DNA from: Methylobacterium nodulans ORS 2060
GTDB taxonomy: Bacteria > Pseudomonadota > Alphaproteobacteria > Rhizobiales > Beijerinckiaceae
Assembly: GCF_000022085.1 (NCBI RefSeq)
Contig: NC_011887.1
Span: forward strand, 1-64,000
Reading direction: 5' to 3'
Length of the DNA stretch: 64,000 nucleotides
The notes beneath the pieces are model-generated. The model worked only from the letters and a program-made list of their open reading frames with translations, had not been told where the DNA came from and made no database searches. The translations under genes were made by a program, and so were the position numbers. Shown here in pieces: positions 38,742 through 49,352 of the stretch. The first letter of the stretch is position 1. Each line of letters starts with the position of its first letter.

Positions 38742-39776
38742 TTACGCTTTCTTCACCCGCTTCTTCTGTCGGTACACATCGGCCGCCACCGCAGCGATGA
38801 TGATCAGGCCCTTGATGATCTCTTGGTAGAAGGCATCGACGCGTAGGAAGGTGAAGCCCGAGGTCATGGTGCCCAGGATGATCGTGCCGATCACGGTTCC
38901 GGTGATGCGGCCGACACCGCCGGACAGTGAGGCGCCGCCGATGACCGCCGCCGCGATGGCATCGAGCTCATACATGGTGCCCATGCCGGCCTGCGCCGTC
39001 TGGGCGCGAGCTGCGGTCACGATGCCCGCAAGACCGCCGAGCAGCCCGGCGACGCCGTAGACCTTGATTAGGTGCCGGTCGACCTCGATGCCCGAGATGC
39101 GCGCCGCCTGCTCATTGGCGCCGATCGCATAGGTGAACTTGCCGTAGCGCGTGTAACGCAGCAGGACGTGAAAGATGACCGCGACCGACAGGAAGATGAC
39201 GACTGGCCAGATGCCCGATCCAATGACGCTGAATTCGTCCGTCAGCCCCGAGACCGGCTGCCCTTTGGTGTACCACTTGGAGAGGCCGCGGGCCGATACC
39301 ATCATGCCGAGGGTGGCGATGAAAGGTGGAATCTTGGTATAGACGATCAGCATGCCGTTGATGACGCCGGCGAGAAGGCCGATCGCCAGGCCGACCAGAA
39401 TCGGCACGGCCACCGGAAGATCGGTCATCGACGGATAGAGCACCTTGGTCCAAGCCGAGGATTGCGCGTCGCTTGCCGCGACCATGGCGCTCAGCCCCAC
39501 CACCGAACCGGACGACAGGTCGATGCCACCGGTGATGATGACCTGGGTGACGCCGATCGCGATGATGCCGATTACCGAGACCTGCAGGATCAGGATCGTC
39601 AAACGCTGCGGATTCATCAGGAAGCTCTGGCCGACGACAACCCAGCCGAGAAGCTCGAAGACCAGTGCGATGCCGATGAGGATCAGGAGAATGTTTGCCT
39701 CAACCGGCAGACGGCGCCTGGTCGCAACCGGAGCTGCGACGGCCACGCCCTCCGCAGATGAGTTATTGACGAACAT
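38742..39776 (-). CDS. Inositol/sugar ABC transporter permease
   Basis: A 344-residue inner-membrane permease of the RbsC/BPD_transp_2 type with about nine hydrophobic segments from residue 28 to 335. The conserved GGIDLSSGSVVGLSAM and IGGASLSGGVGRITGTVIG segments are present. It should form the membrane channel for the ATPase at 39802 and the binding protein at 41423. The ribosome site is the AGGGAGGGG just upstream of the ATG. Confidence 0.9.
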   Translation of the reverse strand: MFVNNSSAEGVAVAAPVATRRRLPVEANILLILIGIALVFELLGWVVVGQSFLMNPQRLTILILQVSVIGIIAIGVTQVIITGGIDLSSGSVVGLSAMVAASDAQSSAWTKVLYPSMTDLPVAVPILVGLAIGLLAGVINGMLIVYTKIPPFIATLGMMVSARGLSKWYTKGQPVSGLTDEFSVIGSGIWPVVIFLSVAVIFHVLLRYTRYGKFTYAIGANEQAARISGIEVDRHLIKVYGVAGLLGGLAGIVTAARAQTAQAGMGTMYELDAIAAAVIGGASLSGGVGRITGTVIGTIILGTMTSGFTFLRVDAFYQEIIKGLIIIAAVAADVYRQKKRVKKA

Positions 39777-39801
39777 TTTATCCCCTCCCTTTTTTTCGGA
39801 A

Positions 39802-41340
<1,539 letters not shown>

Positions 41341-41422
41341 CGTGGGCTTCTCCTCCGGAGGCGATTTCCTCAACGAGGCGCAGGCATCCTCGCCCGCGCC
41401 CGACGACCCCGTTGTCTCGGGA

Positions 41423-42364
41423 TCAGTTCTTCGCTCGGTAGTTTTGGAGATTTGCCGGGGTCACCAGCTCGAACGGCACGAAGACTTTCTGCTCGACCTT
41501 CTTGCCTCTGGCGAGCTTGAGCGCCGCATCGAGCGCACCCCGGCCCTGGCCCACCACATTCTGGAAGACCGTCACATCGAGATCCCCGGCCGCCATCGCG
41601 GCCAGCGCATCCTGGGTGGCGTCGACACCACCGACGATCATCGTCTTCATGTCGACGCGGGCCGCTTTCATCGCCTGGATCGCGCCGATCGCCATCTCGT
41701 CGTTGTTGGAGACCACTGCGTCGAACTGGACGCCGGCGGACAGCCAGTTGCTCATCAGATCGGCTCCCTGAGTGCGCGACCAGTTAGCGGTCTGCTCCTC
41801 GACGATCTTCATGAACGAGCATTCCGGCGTCGCGATCACCTCGTGCACGTCCTGCGTGCGCTGGCGCGCCGCCTGGTTCGACAGCTCGCCCATCATCACG
41901 ACGATATTCGCCTTGGTCTTACCGGCCTGCTTGAGCAGACGGCAAATCTCCTTCGTCTGGAGCGTCCCCGATTCACGCTCATCCGGCCCGACGAAAGCCT
42001 GCTTGGGCGGCAGCTTACCCAGGTTGACGGGGAGACGGTTGACGTACACCAGCGGAATGCCGGCATTGGATGCGATCTTCGATATCGCTGCGGTCGCGTC
42101 GGTGTCGACCGGGTTGACGATGATGGCGTCGACGCCGGCCGCAATGAAGTTCTGGACCTGGCTCTGCTGCTTGGCGACGTCGTTCTGGGCGTCCTCGATC
42201 TGCAACGTGACGCCGTTGAGCGTCGTGGCGTAGTTGGTCATGTCATTGCGCATAACCGTCAGAAGATTATCGTCGAAGAGCGACATCGAAACACCGATGT
42301 TTTCTGCCAAAGCGGAGGACGCTATCGACGACATCAAAACCGCAACCAACAGAATCTCTTTCAC
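41423..42364 (-). CDS. Inositol/sugar ABC transporter substrate-binding protein
   Basis: A 313-residue periplasmic sugar-binding protein, first gene of the transport operon. I use a GTG start that begins a good signal peptide ([20 protein letters not shown]) followed by [13 protein letters not shown]; the longer open frame upstream adds 46 polar residues with no signal peptide. GGA lies 6 bases before it. The pair of Asp/Asn-rich ligand loops and the VPFELVT C-terminal strand match inositol-binding proteins. Its promoter must be in 42365-42752. Confidence 0.88.
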   Translation of the reverse strand: MKEILLVAVLMSSIASSALAENIGVSMSLFDDNLLTVMRNDMTNYATTLNGVTLQIEDAQNDVAKQQSQVQNFIAAGVDAIIVNPVDTDATAAISKIASNAGIPLVYVNRLPVNLGKLPPKQAFVGPDERESGTLQTKEICRLLKQAGKTKANIVVMMGELSNQAARQRTQDVHEVIATPECSFMKIVEEQTANWSRTQGADLMSNWLSAGVQFDAVVSNNDEMAIGAIQAMKAARVDMKTMIVGGVDATQDALAAMAAGDLDVTVFQNVVGQGRGALDAALKLARGKKVEQKVFVPFELVTPANLQNYRAKN

Positions 42365-42752
42365 TCTATTTCCATCCCTCCATTGTTGTGCGGAATCTTG
42401 TTCACGCGTTTCCTCGTTTAGGTCGTTTTGCAACCCGCGAACACTCATCGCCGTCTCACAGTATCCCTGGCAGAGGCGCACGAACTCGCCGCGCAAACGC
42501 ACGTCAATCGCATGCGCGGCTCAAAGAAAGGCGCCGTTCAAAGTGTGGCGGTATGAATGCCCGACTTGGCAGATCCGAGGCTTTCTCCCTGCTGGCGACT
42601 TAGGAGATGCCCCAAAAATGAGCGGCCTCACAACCTCCATTGCCTTGGGGCATGGCGAAAATCTCTCAACTCGCGAAGAGGGTCAATGCCGGCAACTGAA
42701 GCTTGTACGTCAAATTTGATAGATTCGCATCTTTTGGCATGATGGAATCCAA
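42365..42752 (-). promoter_or_regulatory. Promoter region of the inositol transport/catabolic operon
   Basis: The 390 bases between the LacI-type gene and the binding-protein gene hold no coding sequence and must include the operon promoter if the regulator is transcribed separately. I did not find an exact copy of the GGAATGATC palindrome present upstream of the regulator. Confidence 0.45.
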
Positions 42753-43781
42753 TCAGAGGCTCTCTGGTGTCCAGAGCTCAATCGGCAGGAATCGCTGGCC
42801 GGGATATTCCGCCATCCCGTGTTCGATCGCATGAACCATCATGGCTACCAGATCCGAACACAGCGTCGGTAACGGCGTCGCCATGACGATTGAAACAAAT
42901 CGGTCCAAAAGCCCCTGTGTAGACTCCGGAGTCAATTCATTGACGATGCACGCGACGTCGTCTGGCTGGCGGACCTCACGCAATGCTGCAACCGCCCCTT
43001 CCATCCCGCCGCCGGCCACGTAGATTCCAACCACGTCGTCATGCCGCGCCAGAAGGCCGAGCGTGGCTTCGCAAGTCAGCTGGCGCGTCTCGATGTTGAC
43101 AATGCTGTCCAATAATTCGAAATCGGGCGCGAATTCCCGGAAATAGCTTCGAAAACCGGTTTCTCGAAGCGCATGCCCATGATACCGATGCCCGCCGATG
43201 AAAATGACGATCTTGCCGGGGCGACACGCCATCTTCGACATCAGCCAGGCAGCCGATCTGCCGACGCGCAAGTTATTAGTACCGATATAGCTTTCGCGAA
43301 CGCCCTGCGCGAAGTCCGACAGCAAAGAAAATGTCGGTACGCCGACGGCCCGCAATTCCGCCACGGCTGCGGTGGCATCATGATGATCAAGGCCGGTCGC
43401 AGCAACGGCCTGCACCTTGCCTTTCATACTTCGAATCAGATCAGCCAGTTCCGCCGGAGCCGCCGACTGCACGAACCGGATCGTGGCGCGCAGGCGCTTG
43501 TTGGGTACGGCGCCTACGGCCTCCTCAATCTGCCGGGCAAATGTCTGATAAAACGCGTGACGCTCCTTCTGCAGAATGAACCCCAAATGATATTCTGGCT
43601 GCTCCGCCAAGACGCGCGCACGAATGACGTTGGCACCATAGAAGCCGATCTTATGCGCTGCCTCTAGGACGCGACGCGCAGTCTCTTCCCGCACGCGATA
43701 CCGACCATTCAGAACCCGATCTACGGTTGCCACGCTGACGCCCGCAGCCTCTGCCAGATCTGCGATCGTTGGACGCCTCAT
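42753..43781 (-). CDS. LacI family transcriptional regulator
   Basis: A 342-residue LacI-type repressor. The N-terminal helix-turn-helix TIADLAEAAGVSVATVDRVL and hinge helix (RVLEAAHKIGFYG) are followed by a periplasmic-binding-protein-like effector domain (IVIFIGGHRYHGHALR, GIYVAGGGMEGAVAAL). It is encoded immediately upstream of, and in the same direction as, the inositol locus. It is therefore the likely inositol-responsive regulator, in the role played by IolR elsewhere. A palindrome near 43808 suggests autoregulation. Confidence 0.88.
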   Translation of the reverse strand: MRRPTIADLAEAAGVSVATVDRVLNGRYRVREETARRVLEAAHKIGFYGANVIRARVLAEQPEYHLGFILQKERHAFYQTFARQIEEAVGAVPNKRLRATIRFVQSAAPAELADLIRSMKGKVQAVAATGLDHHDATAAVAELRAVGVPTFSLLSDFAQGVRESYIGTNNLRVGRSAAWLMSKMACRPGKIVIFIGGHRYHGHALRETGFRSYFREFAPDFELLDSIVNIETRQLTCEATLGLLARHDDVVGIYVAGGGMEGAVAALREVRQPDDVACIVNELTPESTQGLLDRFVSIVMATPLPTLCSDLVAMMVHAIEHGMAEYPGQRFLPIELWTPESL

Positions 43782-43807
43782 GTCGGGAACCTCGCCATCC
43801 TATCATT

Positions 43808-43831
43808 GGAATGATCATGATCGATCATTCC
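43808..43831. promoter_or_regulatory. Palindromic operator candidate for the LacI-type regulator
   Basis: GGAATGATC and GATCATTCC are perfect inverted arms separated by six bases, 27 bases upstream of the regulator start codon. LacI-type repressors bind such symmetrical sites and often repress themselves. Confidence 0.55.
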
Positions 43832-43955
43832 TATCCGTCATAAAAGCGGAAAAATGAGTAATATCTGTTGCGGGAGTTCACATGGACGGAAAAGGTCAAT
43901 ATCCTTGTAGAGCCATTGCGTCTCAAGTGGTTGGTCGGATCGCAGGTCTGAGCCC

Positions 43956-44014
43956 GCTAGAGCGCTCCCCGCCGAAGTGGGGGCCGTTTCAACCGAAACG
44001 GGCACAGCTCTAGC
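43956..44014. repeat. Nested palindrome (REP-like element)
   Basis: Outer arms GCTAGAGC (43956) and GCTCTAGC (44007) enclose an inner perfect stem CCGTTTC-AACC-GAAACGG (43984-44001). The 59-base element lies in an intergenic gap and resembles the dispersed palindromes common in Rhizobiales. Confidence 0.6.
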
Positions 44015-44172
44015 CGGTCGCGTCGTCGGCGAGGACCCATGCCGCTCCTGAGTTCGGGACAGGACCAGTCGAATTTCGCGAACAGTATCCCCGCTTCAGC
44101 CCAAGGCTGCCACGTGTTACGTAGCCACCTCAGATGCCACAGCCTGGAAATCAGTCTAGGTCGAAACTCCAA

Positions 44173-45126
44173 ATGGCAGCCCAGTCCCCACGCGTCCGTC
44201 ACCTGAATTGGAATCTGCTGCGGACCTTTTTGGTCATCGTCGAGGAGCGCAGCATCACCAAGGCTGCAGAGCGCCTTCACCTGAGGCAGCCGACCGTCAC
44301 GGCTTCGCTCCAGAAACTCGAAGAAACGCTCGGGACGCAGCTCATCCTGAGGGACAGCCGCCGCTTCGTTCTTACCAGCCGCGGCGAGGCCCTGCGCAAG
44401 GAATGCGTCGAGATCCATCAGCATGTCGAGCGGATCGGTGAGCGGCTCTCGACCGACGAGGACGATCTGTCCGGACTGGTCCGGATGCTGATCGTCACCG
44501 AGGTGATGCTGCCGACGCTGGATCGCGCCCTCGGCCTCATGCATCGCCGCCACCCCTCCGTCACCCTCTCGATCGACGTGGCGAACAGCCAGGAGATCGC
44601 GCGGGCCGTCGCGCAGCGCACCGTTCCCTTCGGGCTCTGCCTCCTGCCCAAGCCCCTCGCGGCCCTCGAATGCCGGATGCTGATGCGGGAGGAGTTCGGG
44701 ATCTATTGCGGCCGCACCCATCCGTTGTTCGAGCGCCAAGACGTGACCCTGGAGGATCTGCGGGCGGAGCCATTCGTCGCCTTCACCTGCGGCCAGCCCG
44801 GCGGTGCGCTCGAACCAATGGTCGCCCTGCGAGACGGGGCTGGGCTCGGCGCGCGGACGGCCGGGGTGTCGTCCCACCTCGGCGAGGTCGCCCGCATGAT
44901 CGCCGCCGGGATCGGGATCGGCATATTGCCGGTCACTGCGGCGGAGCGGATGGCCGACAAGGACCTGCTCTGGCGTCTGCCGGTGCTCGAGGGTCAGATC
45001 GGGGCCGACCTCTACTTCCTCCGCAATCCGGAGATGGCGCTCGACCGGGCCGAAAAGGCGTTCCTCGACCTCTTCCTGAGCCTCGTCCCCGATCCGGAGG
45101 GGCCGGCGGAACCGGTCTGGGTCTGA
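44173..45126 (+). CDS. LysR family transcriptional regulator
   Basis: A 317-residue LysR-type regulator. The winged helix-turn-helix (LNWNLLRTFLVIVEERSITK, AAERLHLRQPTVTASLQKL) starts near residue 12, followed by the effector-binding domain with GIGIGILPVTAAERM near residue 255. The start is uncertain; an ATG 39 bases upstream would add 13 residues and neither has a strong ribosome site. It converges with the amidohydrolase gene at 45385 and is the best candidate to control the adjacent nitrogen-catabolic operon. Confidence 0.85.
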   Translation: MAAQSPRVRHLNWNLLRTFLVIVEERSITKAAERLHLRQPTVTASLQKLEETLGTQLILRDSRRFVLTSRGEALRKECVEIHQHVERIGERLSTDEDDLSGLVRMLIVTEVMLPTLDRALGLMHRRHPSVTLSIDVANSQEIARAVAQRTVPFGLCLLPKPLAALECRMLMREEFGIYCGRTHPLFERQDVTLEDLRAEPFVAFTCGQPGGALEPMVALRDGAGLGARTAGVSSHLGEVARMIAAGIGIGILPVTAAERMADKDLLWRLPVLEGQIGADLYFLRNPEMALDRAEKAFLDLFLSLVPDPEGPAEPVWV

Positions 45127-45170
45127 TCCGCGCCTGAATAGAACCTGACCTGCGTGGCAGCCCCACCGGC

Positions 45171-45314
45171 CCTCATGCTGAGGTGCTGGCGATCGAAGAT
45201 CGCACCGCAGCGGGCCTCGAAGCACCCCGGACCGGTATTCCCGGCATGAGGGCCGGGTGGGACCACCGTTCAGGGGTGCTTCGAGGCTCGCTGCGCTCGC
45301 ACCTCAGCATGAGG
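45171..45314. repeat. Large intergenic inverted repeat between convergent genes
   Basis: CCTCATGCTGAGGTGC (45171-45186) pairs with GCACCTCAGCATGAGG (45299-45314). Inside these, GCCTCGAAGCACCCC (45214-45228) pairs with GGGGTGCTTCGAGGC (45273-45287). The arms could fold into a long interrupted hairpin between two convergent 3' ends. It may terminate or protect both transcripts and looks like a dispersed repeat rather than a gene-specific terminator. Confidence 0.75.
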
Positions 45315-45384
45315 AGCGCGGCGGCTGCCATCGGGGGCGGCTTGCGGCCGGGATCCGCCAAGGTCGGCCCGGCCGGTGGCGAAC

Positions 45385-46632
45385 TCACACCACCTCGGCT
45401 CGGCGCAGGACACTCTGCAGGAGGACGTTGACGCCGGGCTCGATGTCGTCCGGCGTGACGTTCTCAGCCTCGTTGTGGGACAGTCCGCCCTCGCAGGGGG
45501 TGAAGATCATCGCGGTCGGGAGGTGGTCGGCGGCGTGCATGGCGTCGTGGCCCGCTTCGGTCAGGAGGTCCATCGTGCTGTATCCGAGCGCCTGAGCCAC
45601 CTCGCGCACGAGTCCGACGCAGCCCGGATCGTATTGCATGCCGCCATAGCTCCACTGCTCCCGGATCGAGACCTTGCAGCCCGAGCGCTGCTCGATATCC
45701 GGGATCTGCGCCTTGAGCGAAGCCAGCATCTCGGTCGCGACCGCGTCGTCGGGATGGCGGAAGTCGCAGGTCATCTCGACCCGGTCCGGCAGGATGCCGA
45801 GCAGGTTCGGCTCAACCCGCAGCCGCATCGTCGTCGACTTGCCGCCGGTCTCGTGCCGGCTCCAGCCGATGTCGTCGACGGCGAGCGTCACTCGGGCGGC
45901 CCCGACGATCGCGTTGCGGCGCTTGGGCATCGGCGTCGGGCCGACATGCCCGGTCTCGCCCACCACCTCGACGACCATGCCGCGGACCGAGAAGGCGCCC
46001 GTCACGACCCCGACCTGACGCTTCGCCTCGTCGAGATGCGGCCCCTGCTCGATGTGCAGCTCGAACAGGCTGTCGAAGGCCTCGGGCGAGAGGCGGTCCG
46101 TTCCCCTGAAGCCGATCGCGTCGAGGGCCTGCCCCAGGGTGATGCCGTCCTTGTCGGCGCGCCCGTGCGCAAAGTCGAGAGACGCCCGCCCGGTGAAAAC
46201 GGCGGACCCGATCATCGGCGGCTCGAAGCGGGCGCCCTCCTCGTTGGTCCAGTTGACGACCGCGATCGGGCGGCGGGTCGTCACGCCGTGGTCGTTGAGC
46301 GTCCGCACCAGCTCCAGCCCGGCGAGCACGCCGAGGATGCCGTCGAACCGGCCGCCCTTGATCTGGGTGTCGAGGTGGCTGCCGACGAGCACCGCCTTGG
46401 CGTCCGGATCCTGCCCGGCCCGGAACGCGAAGATGTTGCCGATCCCATCGACGCGGACCACGCAGCCTGCCTCCTCGCACCAGCGGATGAACTCGCGGCG
46501 CACCTCGCCGTCCTCCTCGGTCAGGGCGAGCCGCCGCAAGCCCCCTCTCGGCGTTGCGCCGATCTCCGCCGATCGCATCAGCGACGACCACAGGCGGGAG
46601 ATGTTCGGGCGGATGTTGCTGCTGCGGCTCAT
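45385..46632 (-). CDS. M20 family Zn-dependent amidohydrolase (N-carbamoyl-L-amino acid hydrolase type)
   Basis: A 415-residue M20/M28-type amidohydrolase of the N-carbamoyl-L-amino acid hydrolase / beta-ureidopropionase / allantoate amidohydrolase group. It releases CO2 and ammonia from a ureido acid. Metal ligands are in GSHLDTQIKGGRFDG, the acidic pair in NWTNEEGARF and the C-terminal His in PCEGGLSHNEAE. The lid segment FELHIEQGPHLDEA is typical. It is transcribed away from the cyclodeaminase-like operon across 299 bases. The nearby AllE/AllA pair keeps allantoate hydrolase possible; the choice cannot be made from motifs alone. Confidence 0.85.
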   Translation of the reverse strand: MSRSSNIRPNISRLWSSLMRSAEIGATPRGGLRRLALTEEDGEVRREFIRWCEEAGCVVRVDGIGNIFAFRAGQDPDAKAVLVGSHLDTQIKGGRFDGILGVLAGLELVRTLNDHGVTTRRPIAVVNWTNEEGARFEPPMIGSAVFTGRASLDFAHGRADKDGITLGQALDAIGFRGTDRLSPEAFDSLFELHIEQGPHLDEAKRQVGVVTGAFSVRGMVVEVVGETGHVGPTPMPKRRNAIVGAARVTLAVDDIGWSRHETGGKSTTMRLRVEPNLLGILPDRVEMTCDFRHPDDAVATEMLASLKAQIPDIEQRSGCKVSIREQWSYGGMQYDPGCVGLVREVAQALGYSTMDLLTEAGHDAMHAADHLPTAMIFTPCEGGLSHNEAENVTPDDIEPGVNVLLQSVLRRAEVV

Positions 46633-46931
46633 CGGCGGACCTTGTTTCGAGCGGGGCGTCGATCACGGCCGATAGCGGCTCGCCCGCCAGCCGTAAAATA
46701 CAAACGACCTATGTTTGATATAGCCATCTCTCGCGCCATCTCCTGCATGAAACGTTCGCAATTGCCGCACAGAATAGCAAATGTCGGCGGCGAGTCCGGC
46801 TATTCTTCACATCGAAATTTCCTATTTGGCAGCCGTCGGGCGGTAGGCAACATTCGGCTCCATTCCTCACACCGGACCTGACGTCAGGCCGCGGCAGCGG
46901 CCGCGGCGTCGCGCGCGGACGCCCTGGAGCC
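46633..46931. promoter_or_regulatory. Divergent promoter region
   Basis: This 299-base gap separates the amidohydrolase from the operon at 46932 and must contain both promoters. An AT-richer segment around 46695-46725 (TATGTTTGATATAG) is a plausible site for polymerase or LysR binding. Confidence 0.45.
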
Positions 46932-47990
46932 ATGGACGTGACGATGCCGAACGCAGGCGGTGGGCCGGAGAGCCGCTACCGCGCCGACGAGAGTCTCGCG
47001 GCGGGCCCGCCCCTCGTGCTCTGTGCCGCGGAGGTCGCGGCGGCGCTGGACCGGGAAGCGCTGATCGAGGCCCTGGCGGCCGCCTTCCGGGGCGGCTGCG
47101 AGGCGCCGCGGCGCCACCACCACGCCATCCCGATCCCGGGCGAGCCCGACGCGACGCTGTTGCTGATGCCGGCCTGGAGCGTGGGGCGGCATTTTGGCGT
47201 GAAGGTGGCGGCGGTCGTGCCGGGCAACAATGCCCGCTTCCTGCCCGCCGTGCAGTCGCAATACCTCCTGTTCTGTGGCCGGACGGGGCGGCTGCGGGCG
47301 GCACTCGACGGCAACGAGCTGACCAGCCGCCGGACGGTCGCGGCCTCGTCGCTCGCCGCGCGCTTCCTCGCGCTCCCGGGGGCCGGCCGCCTCCTCATCG
47401 TCGGCACCGGCGAGATTGCCCGCCACGTCGCCGCGTCTCACGCGGCTTTGCGCCCGATCCGGTCGGTCGAGGTCTGGGGGCGCAGCCCTGCGAAGGCACA
47501 GGCGGTCGCCGCCGACCTCACCCGCGCGGGCGTCAACGCCAGCCCGGCCACCGACTTGGCCGAAGCCTGCGCCCGAGCCGACATCATCACCTGCTGCACC
47601 CTCAGCCGCGAGCCCCTGGTCGAGGGTCGCTGGCTCCGGCCGGGCACCCATCTCGACCTGATCGGCGGCTTCACGCCGGCGATGCGCGAGGTCGACGATG
47701 GGGCCGTGGCCCGGGCCACCCTCTTCATCGACACCCCGGCGGCCCTGCACGAGGCCGGCGACCTCGCGATCCCGCTCGCCCGCGGGATCATCGCGCCGAC
47801 GGCGGTGGCCGGCGACCTCGCCGATCTGGCGAGCGGCCGCCACCCCGGCCGGACCTCGGTCGACGAGATCACGCTGTTCAAGTCGGTCGGCGCCTCGATC
47901 GAGGACCTCGCCGCAGCCATCCTGTGCGTCGAGCGCCACCGCGCCCGCCCCGCATCCGTGTTCCCCACCCCAGTCGAGGCGAGACCCTGA
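46932..47990 (+). CDS. Ornithine cyclodeaminase / mu-crystallin family (ketimine reductase type)
   Basis: A 352-residue NAD(P)-dependent enzyme of the ornithine cyclodeaminase/mu-crystallin family. FGVKVAAVVPGN holds the substrate-binding Lys, TSRRTVAASSLAARFL the Arg, and RLLIVGTGEIARHVAASHAA the Rossmann glycines. The segment LIGGFTPAMREVDD resembles members that reduce cyclic ketimines rather than true cyclodeaminases. It leads an operon with a transporter, an RraA-like protein and RidA, which deaminates reactive enamines. The pathway therefore probably passes through imine intermediates. Confidence 0.85.
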   Translation: MDVTMPNAGGGPESRYRADESLAAGPPLVLCAAEVAAALDREALIEALAAAFRGGCEAPRRHHHAIPIPGEPDATLLLMPAWSVGRHFGVKVAAVVPGNNARFLPAVQSQYLLFCGRTGRLRAALDGNELTSRRTVAASSLAARFLALPGAGRLLIVGTGEIARHVAASHAALRPIRSVEVWGRSPAKAQAVAADLTRAGVNASPATDLAEACARADIITCCTLSREPLVEGRWLRPGTHLDLIGGFTPAMREVDDGAVARATLFIDTPAALHEAGDLAIPLARGIIAPTAVAGDLADLASGRHPGRTSVDEITLFKSVGASIEDLAAAILCVERHRARPASVFPTPVEARP

Positions 47991-47992
47991 CC

Positions 47993-49321
47993 ATGGCCAC
48001 CACAACCACCCCCTCGATCGTGGCCGAGCCGCCGGCGGTGGCAGAGCCGCACCGGATGCGGCGCATCGCGATTGCCAGCGTGATCGGCACCACGGTCGAG
48101 TGGTACGATCTCTTCGTCTTCGCCACCGCCTCGGCGCTGGTGTTCAACAAGGTGTTCTTCCCGAGCTTCGATCCGCTGGTCGGCACGCTGCTCGCCTTCG
48201 GCACCTTCGCGTCGGCCTATCTGGCGCGCATCGTCGGGGCAGCCCTGTTCGGCCATTTCGGCGACCGGCTCGGCCGCAAGTCGATGCTGCTGTTCTCTCT
48301 CGTGCTGATGGGGGTTGCGACCTTCGCGATCGGCCTGTTGCCGAACTATGCCGCGATCGGCATCTGGGCCCCGATCCTGCTGCTGTCCTTACGCGTGGTG
48401 CAGGGGCTGGCGCTCGGCGGCGAGTGGGGCGGCGCGGTCCTGATGGCGGTCGAGCATGCGCCGCGCCACCAGCGCGGCCTCTACGGCTCCTGGGTCCAGA
48501 TCGGCGTGCCGGCCGGGACGCTGCTCGCCAACCTGGTCTTCCTCCTCATCAACGCGGTCCTGCCCGCCGAGGACATGCTCGCCTGGGGCTGGCGCATCCC
48601 GTTCCTCGCCAGCATCCTGCTCGTCCTGGTCGGCGGCTATATCCGCCTCAACGTCTCCGAGACGCCGTCCTTCGCCAAGGTCAAGCGGGCCTCCGAACAG
48701 GTGAAGGTGCCGTTCGCCGAGCTGATGCGGAAGTCCTGGAAGACGGTTGTGCTTGGCGGCGTCGCCACGATGTCGACCGGCTCCTCCTTCAACCTGATCG
48801 TCGCCTTCGGCCTCAGCTACGGCACGCAGAACCTCGGCTTCACCCGCAACACCATGCTGGCGATCGTGCTGTTGTCCTGCGCGGCCTGCGTGGCGCTGCT
48901 GCCGTTCTTCGGCTGGCTGTCCGACCGCTGGGGCCGCCGCCCGGTCATCGTCGGCGGCATCCTCGCCGAGGCCCTGGTCGCCTTCCCGCTGTTCTGGCTG
49001 ATGGACACCAAGACCTTCGCCGGTGCGCTGGCCGGCTACCTCCTGATGATGATGGCCTTCGCGGCGAATTACGGACCGATCGCGACCTTCCTGGCCGAGC
49101 TGTTCGGCACCCGGGTGCGCTACTCGGGTCTTTCGATCGCCTACATGCTGTCCGGCGTGCTCGGCAGCGCCGCCACCCCCTTCGTGACGACCTGGCTCCT
49201 TGCCGCGACCGGCCAGGGCTCCTCGGTCGCCTGGTACATGATCGGCTCGGCGGTTCTGTCGGCTGGGGCGCTGATGCTCCTCGTCGAGACGGTGCGGCGC
49301 GACCTCACGGACGCATCCTGA
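47993..49321 (+). CDS. MHS family major facilitator transporter
   Basis: A 442-residue, 12-helix transporter of the metabolite:H+ symporter branch (ProP/KgtP/ShiA type). Landmarks are GTTVEWYDLFVFATAS at the start of helix 1, the loop motif GHFGDRLGRKSML between helices 2 and 3, and LSDRWGRRPVIVGG in the second half. Only two bases separate it from the upstream stop. It probably imports the substrate of the operon, likely a small organic or amino acid. Confidence 0.9.
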   Translation: MATTTTPSIVAEPPAVAEPHRMRRIAIASVIGTTVEWYDLFVFATASALVFNKVFFPSFDPLVGTLLAFGTFASAYLARIVGAALFGHFGDRLGRKSMLLFSLVLMGVATFAIGLLPNYAAIGIWAPILLLSLRVVQGLALGGEWGGAVLMAVEHAPRHQRGLYGSWVQIGVPAGTLLANLVFLLINAVLPAEDMLAWGWRIPFLASILLVLVGGYIRLNVSETPSFAKVKRASEQVKVPFAELMRKSWKTVVLGGVATMSTGSSFNLIVAFGLSYGTQNLGFTRNTMLAIVLLSCAACVALLPFFGWLSDRWGRRPVIVGGILAEALVAFPLFWLMDTKTFAGALAGYLLMMMAFAANYGPIATFLAELFGTRVRYSGLSIAYMLSGVLGSAATPFVTTWLLAATGQGSSVAWYMIGSAVLSAGALMLLVETVRRDLTDAS

Positions 49322-49352
49322 CGTCCCCGCGCCACCATCTGGAGAACTGACG

